From positions 13,981,974 through 14,045,973 of the forward strand of contig NC_065536.1 of assembly GCF_932294415.1 (NCBI RefSeq): a stretch of 64,000 nucleotides of DNA, written 5' to 3'. Numbering within the stretch: the stretch's first letter is position 1; the number at the start of each line of letters is the position of its first letter. The position numbers were made by a program, and so were the translations under genes. Origin of the DNA: Quercus robur. Lineage: Eukaryota > Streptophyta > Magnoliopsida > Fagales > Fagaceae. Positions 33,501 through 45,544 of this stretch are shown piece by piece. Below the pieces are notes generated by a model. The model was not told where the DNA came from and did no database searches. It saw only the letters and a program-made list of their open reading frames with translations.

Positions 33501-36500
33501 GTATAATACCATGATAAACTATGACTTTTTTCAAATACTAACGTGGTTAGGAAACAATAAATTTATCCGTTTAACCATTATTCTAACACCAAAAACCAAA
33601 AACTATTGATTGGAAAATGAATTTCCTTTACCAAAAAATGGGTTCATCTTTATAGTACCCATTAAACGAAAATTACAACTTTAATGGGCCAAGAAAGCCT
33701 TTTTTTATAATCAGGCCCAGAAAGCCTTTGTAATACTGATAATTTGGATCCTTTGTTGTTAGCTCCACGTTTTGTTAGGGAACTTTGCCAATCTCGTTAG
33801 AGCCATTAGTGGGCATGGGTGTGTTGTGGGCCTCGATTGTAGGAGGGAGAGAGAGAGAAGAGAGAGGACAGAAAAAGAGAGAGTTAAATTACTAATTTGG
33901 TCCTCCAATTATTAGGGGAAGCTCAATCTGGTCCATTAATTATTTTTTTTATCAATTTAATCCATTAACTTTCAAAATCATTTCAATTTGATCCTTAAAT
34001 ATTCTCTTTGTTTAATTTTTAACAAGAATGAAGCATACAATAAAAGGTTATTGTGGGAAGTGTAAAAGTTACAAAATTAAATCATTTTTAACTATTACTT
34101 CTCTCCTTTTTTGAAAAACGACTATTACTTCTCTTAAAAGTTAAATAGAGATGAGAATTATGGATGATTTTGACTTGATTTTAAATGTTGAAACTCTAAA
34201 TTGACTTAATTAATAGTTAAGAGTCTAAATTGAACTTTTTTTTTTTTTTGAGTAAACAAAAAAAAAGTTCAATGTATGAAGATTAAATTAGTAATTTAAT
34301 CAAATAAGGGGAGAGAGAGAGAGAGAGAGAGAGAGAGATCACTAATGGCACAACAATGTATCATTTATTATTTAACATGCTATATGTGGGGCCGAAGAAA
34401 GTGTAGCCCCGGCCCAGGCCCAATTTATCTTAAAGTCCAAAACCCAGGTCGAGGAGCCCTATTGTCAGGGACACACAATAAAAGCTTCTTGAAGGCCCAA
34501 GGAGATGGCCGAGGACGACTTTATGCCCGACTTCAGCACAGGAGCAGCACAGGGAAAAAGGCTGCCAGCACCTTAATGTGGAGCCCATCGCCTGACAAAC
34601 CCATACTCATACCATGCTATCCAGCTCTTTCCCAACCACTCTGACGTGAGGGTTGATAAGACGAGTAACCACCCCAAATAAGGAGAGACTGACACATATG
34701 AGGAGAACGGGAGAAAATACTAGTATAAAAGAGGGAGGAGTATCACTGTGAGAGAGAGGCCCAGAAGGGCAAATCCTTGCAGACACAGTTACCCACGGAG
34801 GAGGAATGGTGAGATGATACTGCTCCTCGGACTAATTCGGAGGAGAGACTTTTCAAACCACATCCATATAAGACTTATCTATACAAGCCAAGTCCACCTT
34901 CATAAGGGCTTTAATGAAAATCCTGACTAAACCGTCGCTCAACGACCAAGATCCAGCCTTTCCAAACTCACTCTCTACAAATCATATTGTTCGGGCCCTT
35001 TGCACACGAGCCCAACATCATTCTTGAGTCGTTAAAAATTGTGTCCTTACAATTGGCGCCGTCTGTGGGAAGGCTTGCGTGTTGGCACAGGTGGCGGTGG
35101 AGTCAAGTCTCTAGCAAGCAGAGGTTCGCGTGGTTTCCTCCATCTCCGGCGACGTGCAGTTGTTGTTCTGACATAAGCTTCTGCTAGGGGCTACGCCTTG
35201 CACTGCTAACGGCGCGGGCAGCTCTAGGGGCTTCCGGCCTCAAGCCAACTCTCCCCGCCCTGACCTAGGGGTTGACCTTCGAAAAATAAATAAGTATAGA
35301 GAAAAAATTACTTAAAAAGAAATCTTACAAGTTTTGGACAGAACCAAGGCCTTGTATGGTCCTCGGACTCAAGCCTATGGGGAAACCAAGTACAAAAAAG
35401 AAATCTTACAAGTTTTGGACAGAACCAAGGCCTTGTATGGTCCTCGGACTCAAGCCTATGGGGAAACCAAGTACAAAAAAAAGATCTTACAAGTTTTGGA
35501 CAGAACCAAGGCCTTGTATGGTCCTCGGATTCAAGCCTATGGGGAAACCAAGTACAAAAAAGAGATCTTACAAGTTTTGGACAGAACCAATGCCTTGTAT
35601 GGTCCTCGGACTCAAGCCTATGGGGAAACCAAGTACAAAAAAGAGATCTTACAAAGTATAGAGAAAAAATTACTTAAAAAGAAATCTTACAAGTTTTGGA
35701 CAGAACCAAGGCCTTGTATGGTCCTCGGATTCAAGCCTATGGGGAAACCAAGTACAAAAAAGAGATCTTACAAGTTTTGGACAGAATCAAGGCCTTGTAT
35801 GGTTCTCGGACTCAAGCCTATGGGGAAACCAAGTACAAAAAAGAGATCTTACAAGTTTTGGACAGAACCAAGGCCTTGTATGGTCCTCGGACTCAAGCCT
35901 ATGGGGAAACCAAGTACAAAAAAGAGATCTTACAAGTTTTGGACAGAACCAAGGCCTTGTATGGTCCTTGGACTCAAGCCTATGGGGAAACCAAGTACAA
36001 AAAAGATATCTTACAAGTTTTGGACAAAACCAAGGCCTTGTATGGTCCTCGGACTCAAGCCTATGGGGAAACCAAGTACAAAAAAGAAATCTTACAAGTT
36101 TTGGACAGAACCAAGGCCTTGTATGGTCCTCGGACTTAAGCCTGTGGGGAAATCAACTACTGAGAAAAAAAACTATGTTACATGAACCTTAAAATCCATT
36201 CGAGGAGAACTCCCCGATAACAGTTGGGTTAACCCCTAAACTACACGGATTCCCCAGTCTACCCTCGGATCCCCAATACCAAAAGGATCGATGCAATATA
36301 GTGCAATATGTTACCCAAAAACATAATCAAAGTCCCTCGCTACTCGGCTACCCTCTCGGACGAATTATTTAGAGTTCATCGTTCTCGGATATTTGTTTTG
36401 CATGCATCGCACAGTGCTCGGCCGTTATTCCGGTTAGTTTCAAGAGTTTAATTTACTGAGAATTACCATCGTGATACTTGATAACATCGATAAGTTTAAA

Positions 36501-38939
36501 CTAGTAGGAATTTGTTTTAAGGCATTTTTCTGCTCCGAGTATCATTAAAAGCAAGCTTATATCTAATATTCGTGCACGAAGTAGTTGTTGCAGAAAAGAA
36601 AAATATTTAGAAAGAAATAAAACTCATCTTTTATTAAGAAAAAGGAATAGCACAGTGTACAATGAAAAGCTGAAATAAGCTTACATTAAAGTTAACTACG
36701 TAAGTAAAAAAGAAAAAATACAAGAGGGTAAAGATAAAGCCGAAGGAGAAACACAGAGGAGAGATTGGCTGCTGTGCCAAGATGTTGAGTAAGGGAACCA
36801 CTCCTCAATACTTTTACATGCCCATAGCTCAGGCAGCAAAAGAACCCGCCGAGGGGCCTGCACCGTTGAAGAAAAGGTGCAGAGAGCACCTGGCTTCGGG
36901 CTAGCGCCGCTGAAGAAAAGGTGCAGGGAGCTGGAAGTTGAGGAGCCCCCGCAGAAATATGCCTGCAACAAGGCAGACGGCGCTGATGGCGGAAATTCTT
37001 TCTTCTGACATGCCAAAAATCTGGCATGACCAGAACCTACTTCGGATTTTGGCTGAAAGAGGGAGAAATACCATCTTCCCCTTGTCAAAACCGGGGACTG
37101 GCTTGAATCTGTGCCGTCCTTGTCCGTACCGCATCATCTTAATTACCACGAGGATTCGGTGCCTCTGAAGCGGGTAAAGACCCTTCATCCCCACCCATGC
37201 CTCAAGCATATTGCCCTAAGGCTAGATGACACTAGAAACGGAGACTGAGTATGGCGGAAGGACTATGTTTCTGAAGGAAGCAGAAGGGTTTGTATGCAAG
37301 GGGAGTGACTCCCTACCCTATTTATACAACGGAGCAGACCGGTGGCATTAAACTTGTGCAAATTTCCAAGGAGCGCTACGGACAAAGCGAACTGGGCTCA
37401 ATTTCCAATCTCATCCTCAGCCGTAGGATCTGAAGATTCTCGTGAAGGCGCGCCTCGAAGTACCGAAATATCAGAAGACCCCGCGCAAATGAAAATAAAG
37501 GAGCGTCCCTTGTTTTGACACGACTCCCGTGTAAATGGAAAAGTGCAAACATTAATGGAGTGCAGAATCAGAACAGGCTATGATGTAGGCCCAACATCAT
37601 CAAAACCCTCATTCCCAACTAAAAGTTGGGCAGCAGGCTTTTGAGGGACTATTGTGGGGCCGAAGAAAGTGTAGCCCCGGCCCAGGCCCAATTTATCTTA
37701 AAGTCCAAAGCCCAGGCCGAGGAGCCCTATTGTCAGGGACACACAATAAAAGCTTCTTGAAGGCCCAAGGAGATGGCCGAGGACAACTTTATGCCCGACT
37801 TCAGCACAGGAGCAGCATAGGGAAAAAGGTTGCCAGCACCTTAATGTGGAGCCCATCGCCTGACAAACCCATACTCATACCATGCTATCCAGCTCTTTCC
37901 CAACCACTCTGACGTGAGGGTTGATAAGACGAGTAACCACCCCAAATAAGGAGAGACTGACACGTATGAGGAGAACGGGAGAAAATACTAGTATAAAAGA
38001 GAGAGGAGTATCACTGTGAGAGAGAGGCCCAGAAGGGCAAATCCTTGCAGACACAGTTACCCACGGAAGAGGAATGGTGAGATGATACTGCTCCTTGGAC
38101 TAATTCGAAGGAGAGACTTTTCAAACCACATCCATATAAGACTTATCTATACAGGCCAAGTCCACCTTTATAAGGGCTTTCATGAAAATCCTGACTAAAC
38201 CGTCGCTCAACGACCAAGATCCAGCCTTTCCAAACCCACTCTCTACAAATCATATTGTTCGGGCCCTTTGCACACGAGCCCAATGTCATTCTTGGGTCGT
38301 TAAAAATTGTGTCTTTACACTATATATTTGGCCATATACGTACACAAAAAATAAATTTTGATTTGAAAAGTAATAAAGATATTAAATTGTCAGGTTTCTA
38401 ATTTAATGATCAAATTCAAAATTTTGAATTTAAGGGATCAAAGCCAAACTTACCTCAAGTGTTTGGAATTGGAAGTATAATTTTCCCATAACAATATTTA
38501 AATTTTTTATTCCTGGAAAATATATATAGAATTTCTTAACCCACATAAATATACAGAAACTAAGCATTTGGGCCGGACACACCCAAAAAAAAAAAAAAAA
38601 ATACATAACAAAATCTAAATACTCAATACCCAAGCTTAAGTATATGTTTAAAAATAGCTTATTTAACTTTTTACTGAAAATATCATAAATAAAAGGTAAA
38701 AGTTAAATAAAAAAAGAAAGTGACTTACGTGAGACTCGCAAATAGTAGAAAAAATAAATAAAAGTTAATAAGATAAGTAAATAATTCACATGGGACCTAC
38801 AGATAGTAGAAAAATAGTAAGCAATAAGGTGGCTTATAAGTGCATTTCAAACGAGCATTCCATGTTAAAAAAGCTCAATTAACATATTGTGATATTTCTA
38901 ATGAAGACGTTCAAGGTCTAAATCTTTTACCCAACTATC

Positions 38940-38982
<43 letters not shown>

Positions 38983-39456
38983 CCAAACTTCAACAATGAT
39001 GGCGATCCCATACCACCAAGGAAGAAGGAACGTTTCCTGGTTCCTGCAATTAACTAGTATAGAGAAACCAAACATACCTAAAGGTACTAAACCAAAAGAA
39101 AAGAGACCCCAAACCCAAACTCGAATCGTCCATCAATATGCTTCCCCCATTTTCACCATATGTATGCAATACATTTTACCACTCAACTTATTAATTCAAC
39201 AAAACCTTTAACTAAAAAAGGATAGTAATAGGTTCATCAAAAAAAGGATAGTAATAGTACTTACTGCACTTCCAAAAGTAAATGATCCACATACGGCCGC
39301 TAATGTGCTAAGCACAACAATAGGTGTGGTGGTTGATAAGGATTCACTTAGCTGCATACCACCATGATCACTACTGCTCCATTGATCATTATTATCAAGC
39401 TTTTGTTTGAGAAGTAGTGACCCTCTTGTTGTTGCTGCTTCTTCTTCTTCTTCCAT
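27197..39456 (-). CDS. ERD6-like monosaccharide transporter A, 18 exons, 485 aa
   Basis: A Major Facilitator Superfamily sugar porter; ERD6-like members are usually tonoplast proton-coupled glucose exporters. Minus-strand exons: 39456-39265, 33441-33379, 31630-31541, 31436-31377, 29981-29916, 29832-29767, 29690-29615, 29533-29469, 29235-29143, 29059-28979, 28895-28811, 28721-28678, 28606-28544, 28467-28408, 28312-28259, 27751-27692, 27531-27417, 27321-27197. These give 1458 nt in frame with GT-AG introns. Family signatures: [10 protein letters not shown] after TM2, PESPRWL near residue 220, DKCGRRPLL, and PETKGR near 465. The acidic N terminus MEEEEE is the chosen start because paralogue B has no ATG further upstream, although an in-frame ATG exists at 39510. 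Intron 1 (5.8 kb) hosts an LTR element and the acceptor of exon 17 has a 35-base homopolymer. Substrate and membrane are inferred from family. Confidence 0.95.
27537..27571. repeat. 35-base poly-G tract at a splice acceptor
   Basis: On the minus strand this is a poly-C run immediately 5' of the AAAAG acceptor of exon 17 of transporter A. Gene B has an ordinary acceptor (CCCCTCAG) here. Length is as printed; such tracts are prone to sequencing error. Confidence 0.9.
30040..31190. other. Sequence in intron 4 of gene A absent from gene B
   Basis: Intron 4 is 1395 bp in A (29982-31376) but 286 bp in B (50863-51148). Homology breaks after TTTGATTCCACCTAAA and resumes at CTCCTAGATATAT. The extra 1.1 kb has no recognisable ORF or TIRs, so insertion in A and deletion in B are both possible. 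Confidence 0.7.
33884..34302. mobile_element. Possible MITE in intron 1 of gene A
   Basis: The left end TTAAATTACTAATTTGG is mirrored by GATTAAATTAGTAATTTAAT at 34281-34300. The interior has further complementary pieces. GA-rich microsatellites lie on both sides and obscure any target duplication. It is absent from the short intron 1 of gene B. Confidence 0.4.
34385..35051 (+). repeat. 5' LTR of Tat-like element 1
   Basis: 667 bp with TG...CA ends. TATAAAA at 34734-34740 is a likely core promoter in the U3/R area and is conserved at 37990-38010 in the 3' LTR. Confidence 0.92.
35052..35071 (+). other. Primer binding site of Tat-like element 1
   Basis: The sequence after the LTR contains TGGCGCCGTCTGTGGGAA, which begins like the tRNA-Asp-type PBS of plant Gypsy elements. 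The same site follows the 5' LTR of element 2 at 41710-41729. Confidence 0.75.
35293..36150 (+). repeat. 81-bp minisatellite, about 10 units, in Tat-like element 1
   Basis: GTTTTGGACAGAACC recurs every 81 bp from 35331, with a break after the fourth unit. The lead-in AGTATAGAGAAAAAATTAC occurs twice (35293, 35655), showing that a block of four units plus leader was duplicated as a whole (362 bp). Because 81 is a multiple of three, long frames run through the array, but they lack any known domain. Confidence 0.93.
36692..37209 (-). other. Minus-strand coding-like region of Tat-like element 1
   Basis: Overlapping minus-strand frames (36901-37209, 36696-37088, 36692-37027) lie between the array and the 3' LTR. 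The peptides AKIRSR and FGMSEER recur in element 2 at 43750-44007, and AKIRSR also at 45545-45883. Antisense ORFs in this position are known in Tat/Ogre-type plant retrotransposons. Which frame was the original is unclear, and frameshifts are likely. Confidence 0.45.
37614..37652 (+). other. Hairpin and polypurine tract before the 3' LTR of element 1
   Basis: CCCAAC (37614-37619) pairs with GTTGGG (37625-37630). A tract with TTTTGAGGGACTAT then runs to the LTR start. Element 2 has the same arrangement (46304-46342). Confidence 0.6.
37653..38319 (+). repeat. 3' LTR of Tat-like element 1
   Basis: 667 bp, the same length as the 5' LTR, with substitutions but no indels noticed. Confidence 0.92.
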
Positions 39457-40948
39457 GCTTTCTACTAAAATCACTTTCTTATGTGAGATGAAAAGTAAGG
39501 GATATTTCAATGGGATAAATTTGATGAGAGACTGACTGAATCAGCCGGAAGAAGTTGAAAAAAGATTGAGGAAAAGGAAAAAAAATGTATCAAATAGCAC
39601 CTTATTTCAAAGTGATGAGCAATTCAGCACCACTATAGAGACTTGTGAGATGAAAAGACTTTTTATGTAAAGAGCATTCCGACATATGTGATATAGAAAT
39701 ATCAGCATCAAAGTTTTATAATCTAACACTTACATGAATAGACAGTTGTCAATGAATTTATCAATAAATGGCCTATTTTTCCGGGGGGGTTTGTATTTGG
39801 GGTAGATTCCCTTGTCTTCACCGCTAAGAGCCAAAAATAATAAATAAATTAATAAATCTCTACCAAAGTTGTAAAAGTTTGACCCAATAAGAATGATATT
39901 AAAAAGAAAAAGGATCAATATACAGGTGATGAGAGAATGGGACCCTAATCCATCATTTTATAAAGTTAATTTCACTGCTTCTCTTGACAATATGCCTCTA
40001 GATTAGAAGCTGGAGAGCTCATTGTTAATAACTCTAATTAATTTTGGATTATTGAATCTAATCCAACTTAAATTTAAATAATTTAATCAAAATGCTGCTT
40101 TAGTTGTTGTCAAGTATTATAACTATGATTCATTTATTATTAATCTAGGATTTAGTCTGCTATAACTTTTTTATAATAAACATCAAAGAATGTAGTCAAG
40201 TGCTCTAATTAATACTCTTCAATAAGTTCGTTGTAATACATAAAATATATATAATACATAAAATATTAGATACGATAAAATTTCAACATATGATATATGC
40301 TATATAATGATTGTTCTTTATCATTAAGTCAAGACTAATTGATTTTATATGTAGGCGGGATTTAGACTCTAAATCCCTTATTTAATAACAAGAGAATATA
40401 TGATATCCTAAAGTTTTAAAAAGTCATTAAGGACTCTATTATGGGTATTTGCCTTTAAATCCAAAATATATTTATTTTCTTTGTTTTCTCTTTGCTCTTT
40501 ATTTTCTACTTCATACTTTCTAACATGGTATGTTATATTCTTTATTTTCTTTGATATATTTATATATTTTTTTTAATATGGGATATGCTAAGATCAAAAT
40601 ATTAATGCACAAGTGAGCTTGATGTGGTTTAGAATTGTAAAAAGTGATTGAAAATTCAGATTTATAAACTTTTAAGTAATTGAAATTTTAAGGTTGTACT
40701 CATATTAGTAAAATACTAATTGTACTTAACATTGACCACTAGTTGGAACATACTGGAATTTTTTTGAATATCTATCAAACATGTTACAATATATTAGGAT
40801 ATTATATATTAGGCATTATAAAAAGATATTATATATTATTTGGATCTTACAATAAATATGTAGGCTATTATTTTGTAAAATGACAAAATTTAACAACAAA
40901 CTTTGTCGTAGCCTAAGGTTACAATCCCTACTAAAGAATTTAACAATA
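39457..40948. other. Upstream region of transporter A
   Basis: An AT-rich probable promoter region of gene A. Its first few hundred bases align with the region upstream of gene B (54923 onward), including a shared TAGACAGTTGTCAA motif near 39738, which is duplicated in B. No ORF of note. Confidence 0.5.
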
Positions 40949-40953
40949 TTATA

Positions 40954-41709
40954 TGTGGGGCCCAATAGTCTATGGGCCCGGCTCGCTCGCTTATAGGGAG
41001 TCCACAGGCTCCCAAACTAAAGGAGGCCAGGGCCCAAACCCAATAATAGTGAGCCCGATGTGGTTCAAAGACACGTCCGAGGACCGCTCCGTCCTCGGAA
41101 AGCCCAGAACCCCATTAACGAGAATGGGATGTAGGCAAACTTGAAAGATCAGAAAATATCTCACGGAAATAGTCCTTAATACCCTTCATTGACATGACAC
41201 CGCCCCAAACAGAGCCGGATTTTCAGGCTTTATGGACCATCTCCCACAATTCAGGGATTAGACTGATGGGACAGATATCTGCCCTGGAAAGATCGACCCT
41301 ACACGTGGACGAAGGACAACGAACGTAGGCTAGTATAAAAGAGAATGTTATATGACCAAGAGGAGGGTCTCCCATCTAGCTTCTGGAGGAAGACTTGAAG
41401 AAAGAGAATGTCTGGACAATATACGCCGGACACCACATAAATACCCATCGACGGGTAACCGGAGGCAGCACCAACGTTCCTCGGACATGATCCGAGGAGC
41501 CGGATCCTCCTAGATACAAGATTGAAGGGCCTGAATATCCAGTCCAGAGCTCGTTCTCATACTGGTTCAACTATGGTCCGGCCCGAAATGTCGCCCCGTG
41601 ATCCAACGCTGGCCTTTCAAGCCCACTCTCTACAAATATTATTGTGAGGGACCTTCCGTGTGCGAGCCCAACGTCGTTGTCAGGCAGTTAAAGATTTTGT
41701 GTCCCTACA
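40954..41709 (+). repeat. 5' LTR of Tat-like element 2
   Basis: 756 bp. TATAAAA at 41334-41340 is a probable promoter. The PBS follows directly at 41710. Short frames that cross the boundary are not genes. Confidence 0.93.
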
Positions 41710-41980
41710 ATTGGCGCCGTCTGTGGGAAAGGCTTGCGCGTTGGCACGAGTGGCACATGAGTCAGCCCTCTCGCAAACAGAGTTTCACGAGTTTTTCTCA
41801 TCTCCGGCGACGTGCAGTTGTTGCTCCGCCGTGAGCTTCGTCTAGGGGCTACGCCTTGCACTGACAACGTAGCGGACAGCTCTAGGGGCTTGCGGCCTCG
41901 AGCCAACTCCTCCCTCCCTGGCCTAGGGGCTGACCTTCGAAAAATAAATCAGTATAGAGAAAAGACTTACAAAGCAAGAC

Positions 41981-43180
41981 ATCTTAAAAGTAATGGACAG
42001 AACCAAGGCCTTGCATGGTCCTCGGACCCAAGCCTATGGGGAAACCAAGTACAAAAGAAGACATCTTAAAAGTAATGGACAGAACCAGGGCCTTGCATGG
42101 TCCTCGGACCCAAGCCTATGGGGAAACCAAGTACAAAGAAGACATCTTAAAAGTAATGGACAGAACCAGGGCCTTGCATGGTCCTCGGACCCAAGCCTAT
42201 GGGGAAACCAAGTACAAAAGAAGACATCTTAAAAGTAATGGACAGAACAAGGCCTTGCATGGTCCTCGGACCCAAGCCTATGGGGAAACCAAGTACAAAA
42301 GAAGACATCTTAAAGTAATGGACAGAACCAAGGCCTTGCATGGTCCTCGGACCCAAGCCTATGGGGAAACCAAGTACAAAAGAAGACATCTTAAAAGTAA
42401 TGGACAGAACCAAGGCCTTGCATGGTCCTCGGACCCAAGCCTATGGGGAAACCAAGTACAAAAGAAGACATCTTGGTCCTCGGACCCAAGCCTATGGGGA
42501 AACCAAGTACAAAAGAAGACATCTTAAAGTAATGGACAGAACCAAGGCCTTGCATGGTCCTCGGACCCAAGCCTATGGGGAAACTAAGTACAAAAGAAGA
42601 CATCTTAAAAGTAATGGACAGAACCAAGGCCTTGCATGGTCCTCGGACCCAAGCCTATGGGGAAACCAAGTACAAAAGAAGACATCTTAAAGTAATGGAC
42701 AGAACCAAGGCCTTGCATGGTCCTCGGACCCAAGCCTATGGGGAAACCAAGTACAAAAGAAGACATCTTAAAAGTAATGGACAGAACCAGGGCCTTGCAT
42801 GGTCCTCGGACCCAAGCCTATGGGGAAACCAAGTACAAAAGAAGACATCTTAAAAGTAATGGACAGAACCAGGGCCTTGCATGGTCCTCGGACCCAAGCC
42901 TATGGGGAAACCAAGTACAAAAGAAGACATCTTAAAAGTAATGGACAGAACCAGGGCCTTGCATGGTCCTCGGACCCAAGCCTATGGGGAAACCAAGTAC
43001 AAAGAAGACATCTTAAAAGTAATGGACAGAACCAGGGCCTTACATGGTCCTCGGACCCAAGCCTATGGGGAAACCAAGTACAAAGAAGACATCTTAAAAG
43101 TAATGGACAGAACCAGGGCCTTGCATGGTCCTCGGACCCAAACCTATGGGGAAACCAAATACAAGAAAGCATCATCGGAG
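41981..43180 (+). repeat. 80-82-bp minisatellite, about 15 units, in element 2 module 1
   Basis: GTAATGGACAGAACC recurs every 80-82 bp. One unit is truncated near 42470. The core (ATGGTCCTCGGAC, GGGGAAACCAAGTAC) is shared with the array of element 1, but unit length varies by single bases, so no reading frame is kept over the whole array. Confidence 0.93.
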
Positions 43181-43749
43181 TCCCCTATATCCCAGTCGAT
43201 TGCTCAGATGGATTGCTGAGAAATCATCAGCCTTGGACGATATTCATGCGCTCATCACAGAATATCCAACTGATATCTCGGTTAGTTTTCTTAAGTTTGA
43301 TTTATTATGAATTATCGATATAATGCCTGGTAGTGTTGGTAGATTGGAGTTAGTTGAATTACGCTTCAAGCCATTCTACTCTAAACATTCTTGAAGAAAC
43401 GCACACATAGGGCACACCCATTCAAGAAACAGTGTTGTCAAAGAAACAGTGCTCAAAACAAGTAAAGAAATTTCCATTCTTATTACGAAGAAGAAATAGT
43501 ACAGCGTACAATGAAAAGCTGGAATCAGCCTACGTCAAAGCTTACTACATAAGCAAGAAAAAAGAAAAAATACAAGAAAGCTGGAGAAAGCCGGGGAGGT
43601 ATGTCGGAGGAAAGGTTGGCTACAGCTCCTAGACCTTATTCTCCCCCCGCGCTCCTACATGCCCATAACTCAGGCAGCCAAAGAAACCCAACTTGAGCCT
43701 GGCACCGTTGAAGAAAAGGTGCAGGGAGTGGGAAACTGAGGGGTTTTCT

Positions 43750-44007
43750 CTAAACACACGTCTGCCGCAAAGCAAAGGTGCCGATGGTGGAAAATCTTTC
43801 TTCTGACATACCAAAGTGCTGGCATGAACAGAGTCTGCTTCGGATTTTGGCTAAAAGAGGGAGAGACGCCGTTCCCCCTCGGTGGAGCTGGAGTACTCTC
43901 CTGGACTTGTGCTTCCTGTGCCCATACCTTACTGTTATAAGCCTCATGAGGACACGGCGCTTCTGAGGCGGAAAAAGTTCTTTCTTCCCAACCCTCGCTT
44001 TCAACAT
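43750..44007 (-). other. Minus-strand coding-like frame, element 2 module 1
   Basis: An 85-codon minus-strand frame contains LLAKIRSRLCSCQHFGMSEE. It resembles the frame at 36901-37209 in element 1 and more weakly 45545-45883 in module 2. It probably represents a decayed antisense ORF. Confidence 0.45.
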
Positions 44008-44363
44008 GTTATGCCAAGAAAGAAGAGCTCCGGATATGGGAAGCGAGATGTGAGAGAAAAATAAAAGGATGGGTGTATATATAAAGCAACCCTTTCTCCC
44101 TCCTATTTATTTGAAAAGACAAGATGATGGAAGTCAACTCACGCGGCGTCCCAAGGAGCACTACAGACAAAGTAGTCTTGGCTCAACTTCCAACGTCAAC
44201 TACAGCCAAGAGACTCAAGGAGCCTCGTAAAGGCGCGCCTCGATCCTTGGGGCGTCAGAGAAGTACTGCGCGGCCAGAGGTTGCAGAAATATCTCTTAAT
44301 CCGCGGATTCATTGAATTCGCGGCCCAAGCCCGCTTTGCGTGAAGGCCCAGGGACACCCTGTT

Positions 44364-44780
44364 TGGTCCTCGGACTCAAGCTAAAAGGGAAAACCAAGTA
44401 CTGATGCAGACATTGGCCTTGGACAGAACCTAAGGTTTGCATGGTCCTCGGACTCAAGCTAAAAGGGAAAACCAAGTACTGATGCAGACATTGGCCTTGG
44501 ACAGAACCTAAGGCTTGCATGGTCCTCGGACTCAAGCTAAAAGGGAAAACCAAGTACTGATGCAGACATTGGCCTTGGACAGAACCTAAGGTTTGCATGG
44601 TCCTCGGACTCAAGCTAAAAGGGAAAACCAAGTACTGATGCAGACATTGGCCTTGGACAGAACCTAAGACTTGCATGGTCCTCGGACTCAAGCTAAAAGG
44701 GAAAACCAAGTACTGGTGCAGACGATGGTCTTGGACAGAACCTAAGGCTTGCATGGTCCTCGGACCCAAGCTAAAAGGGA
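44364..44780 (+). repeat. 78-bp minisatellite, 6 units, in element 2 module 2
   Basis: TGGTCCTCGGACTCAAGC recurs at 44364, 44442, 44520, 44598, 44676 and 44754, a strict 78-bp period, followed by decayed copies to about 44930. It shares the ATGGTCCTCGGAC and AACCAAGTAC core with the 81-bp arrays but has a different spacer. Confidence 0.92.
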
Positions 44781-45544
44781 AAACCTAGTACCGATAAAGA
44801 CCCAAGTCTCGGACTCAAGCCTAAAGGGAAAAAGTCAAATACATAAGATAAAACGCATAAGTCCTGAACAAAACCCAGGTTTTGCAAAGTCCTCGGAATC
44901 AAGCTGCTTGGGAAATCAACTGCCCGAATGAAGAAATTTCTCGGCTTAAATACTGGAAAGGGTTAAGTCTCGCGTATCATGAAAATGGCAGAACAACCTA
45001 ATGATCGTCAACCTAAAGAGGCCATTCATCCAGTGGGTAACACGTCCTCGGATAGCTACTTCTTGCATCTTATCGAAGCATTCAATACCCATCACGGCTA
45101 ATTTTAAGATAAGTCTCATTCTTCACTGGTCGGATTGTTATGTTGAATAATAATTTTGTTAAAGTCATCGTGGCATCTTTTTGTCAACGATTACTCTGGC
45201 CTTAGTTATTATTGATTGAAATGCTATACTATAATGCCGAGCAGCGCTTTCACATTTGTTAAAATATATAAACAAGACATAAGAAATAGAGTAACACTAA
45301 CTTTTATTAATATGAAAATTTGTTACAACGTACAAGGAAGGGCTTAAACAAGCCTATACAAAAAATGAACTGTTAAAACAGTAACAATATCCGTAATACA
45401 AATAAGTAAACCATCAGGTGCCTTCTGTATTCGCCTTCAAAGTCTTTCTGAAATCTATGCCTCAGTACTGCTCATATCAGGAGAAGATCCTTATACGAAA
45501 ATAATGAAGGAGAAGGAAGAAGAATTGGAAGACATGGAAGCACT

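Larger units (their letters stand above)
34385..38319 (+). mobile_element. Non-autonomous Tat-like LTR retrotransposon 1 (3.9 kb)
   Basis: Two 667-bp LTRs (34385-35051, 37653-38319) start TGTGGGGCC and end TTACA. They flank an internal region with PBS, a minisatellite (35331-36150) and a polypurine tract. The 5-bp target duplication is CTATA (34380-34384, 38320-38324). No gag, protease, RT or integrase is encoded, so movement needs a helper element. Affiliation to Gypsy/Tat is inferred from the TGGCGCCGT-type PBS, the tandem repeats and the minus-strand frames between the array and the 3' LTR. The LTRs differ at a dozen or more positions, so it is older than element 2. It lies in intron 1 of transporter A, opposite in orientation to the gene. 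Confidence 0.92.
26820..40948. repeat. Segmental duplication, unit A
   Basis: The unit contains transporter gene A and both flanks. Its counterpart is about 48120-55960. Upstream similarity is clear at 40600-40770 versus 55640-55810 (for example ATTGTACTTAACATTGACC in both). Boundaries are approximate and the units now differ mainly by transposon insertions and indels. Confidence 0.85.

Noticed and set aside
35334..36185. 283-codon repeated frame in Tat-like element 1
   Set aside because: It arises because the minisatellite unit is a multiple of three. It changes frame at the array break, all plus-strand frames are similarly open, and sister arrays do not keep a frame.
39457..39510. N-terminal extension of transporter A from an upstream ATG at 39510
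   Set aside because: Gene B has no equivalent ATG and the shared MEEEEE start fits the family better.
41981..44780. Spaced direct repeats resembling a CRISPR array
   Set aside because: The whole 78-82-bp unit is repeated with no unique spacers, inside a plant LTR element.
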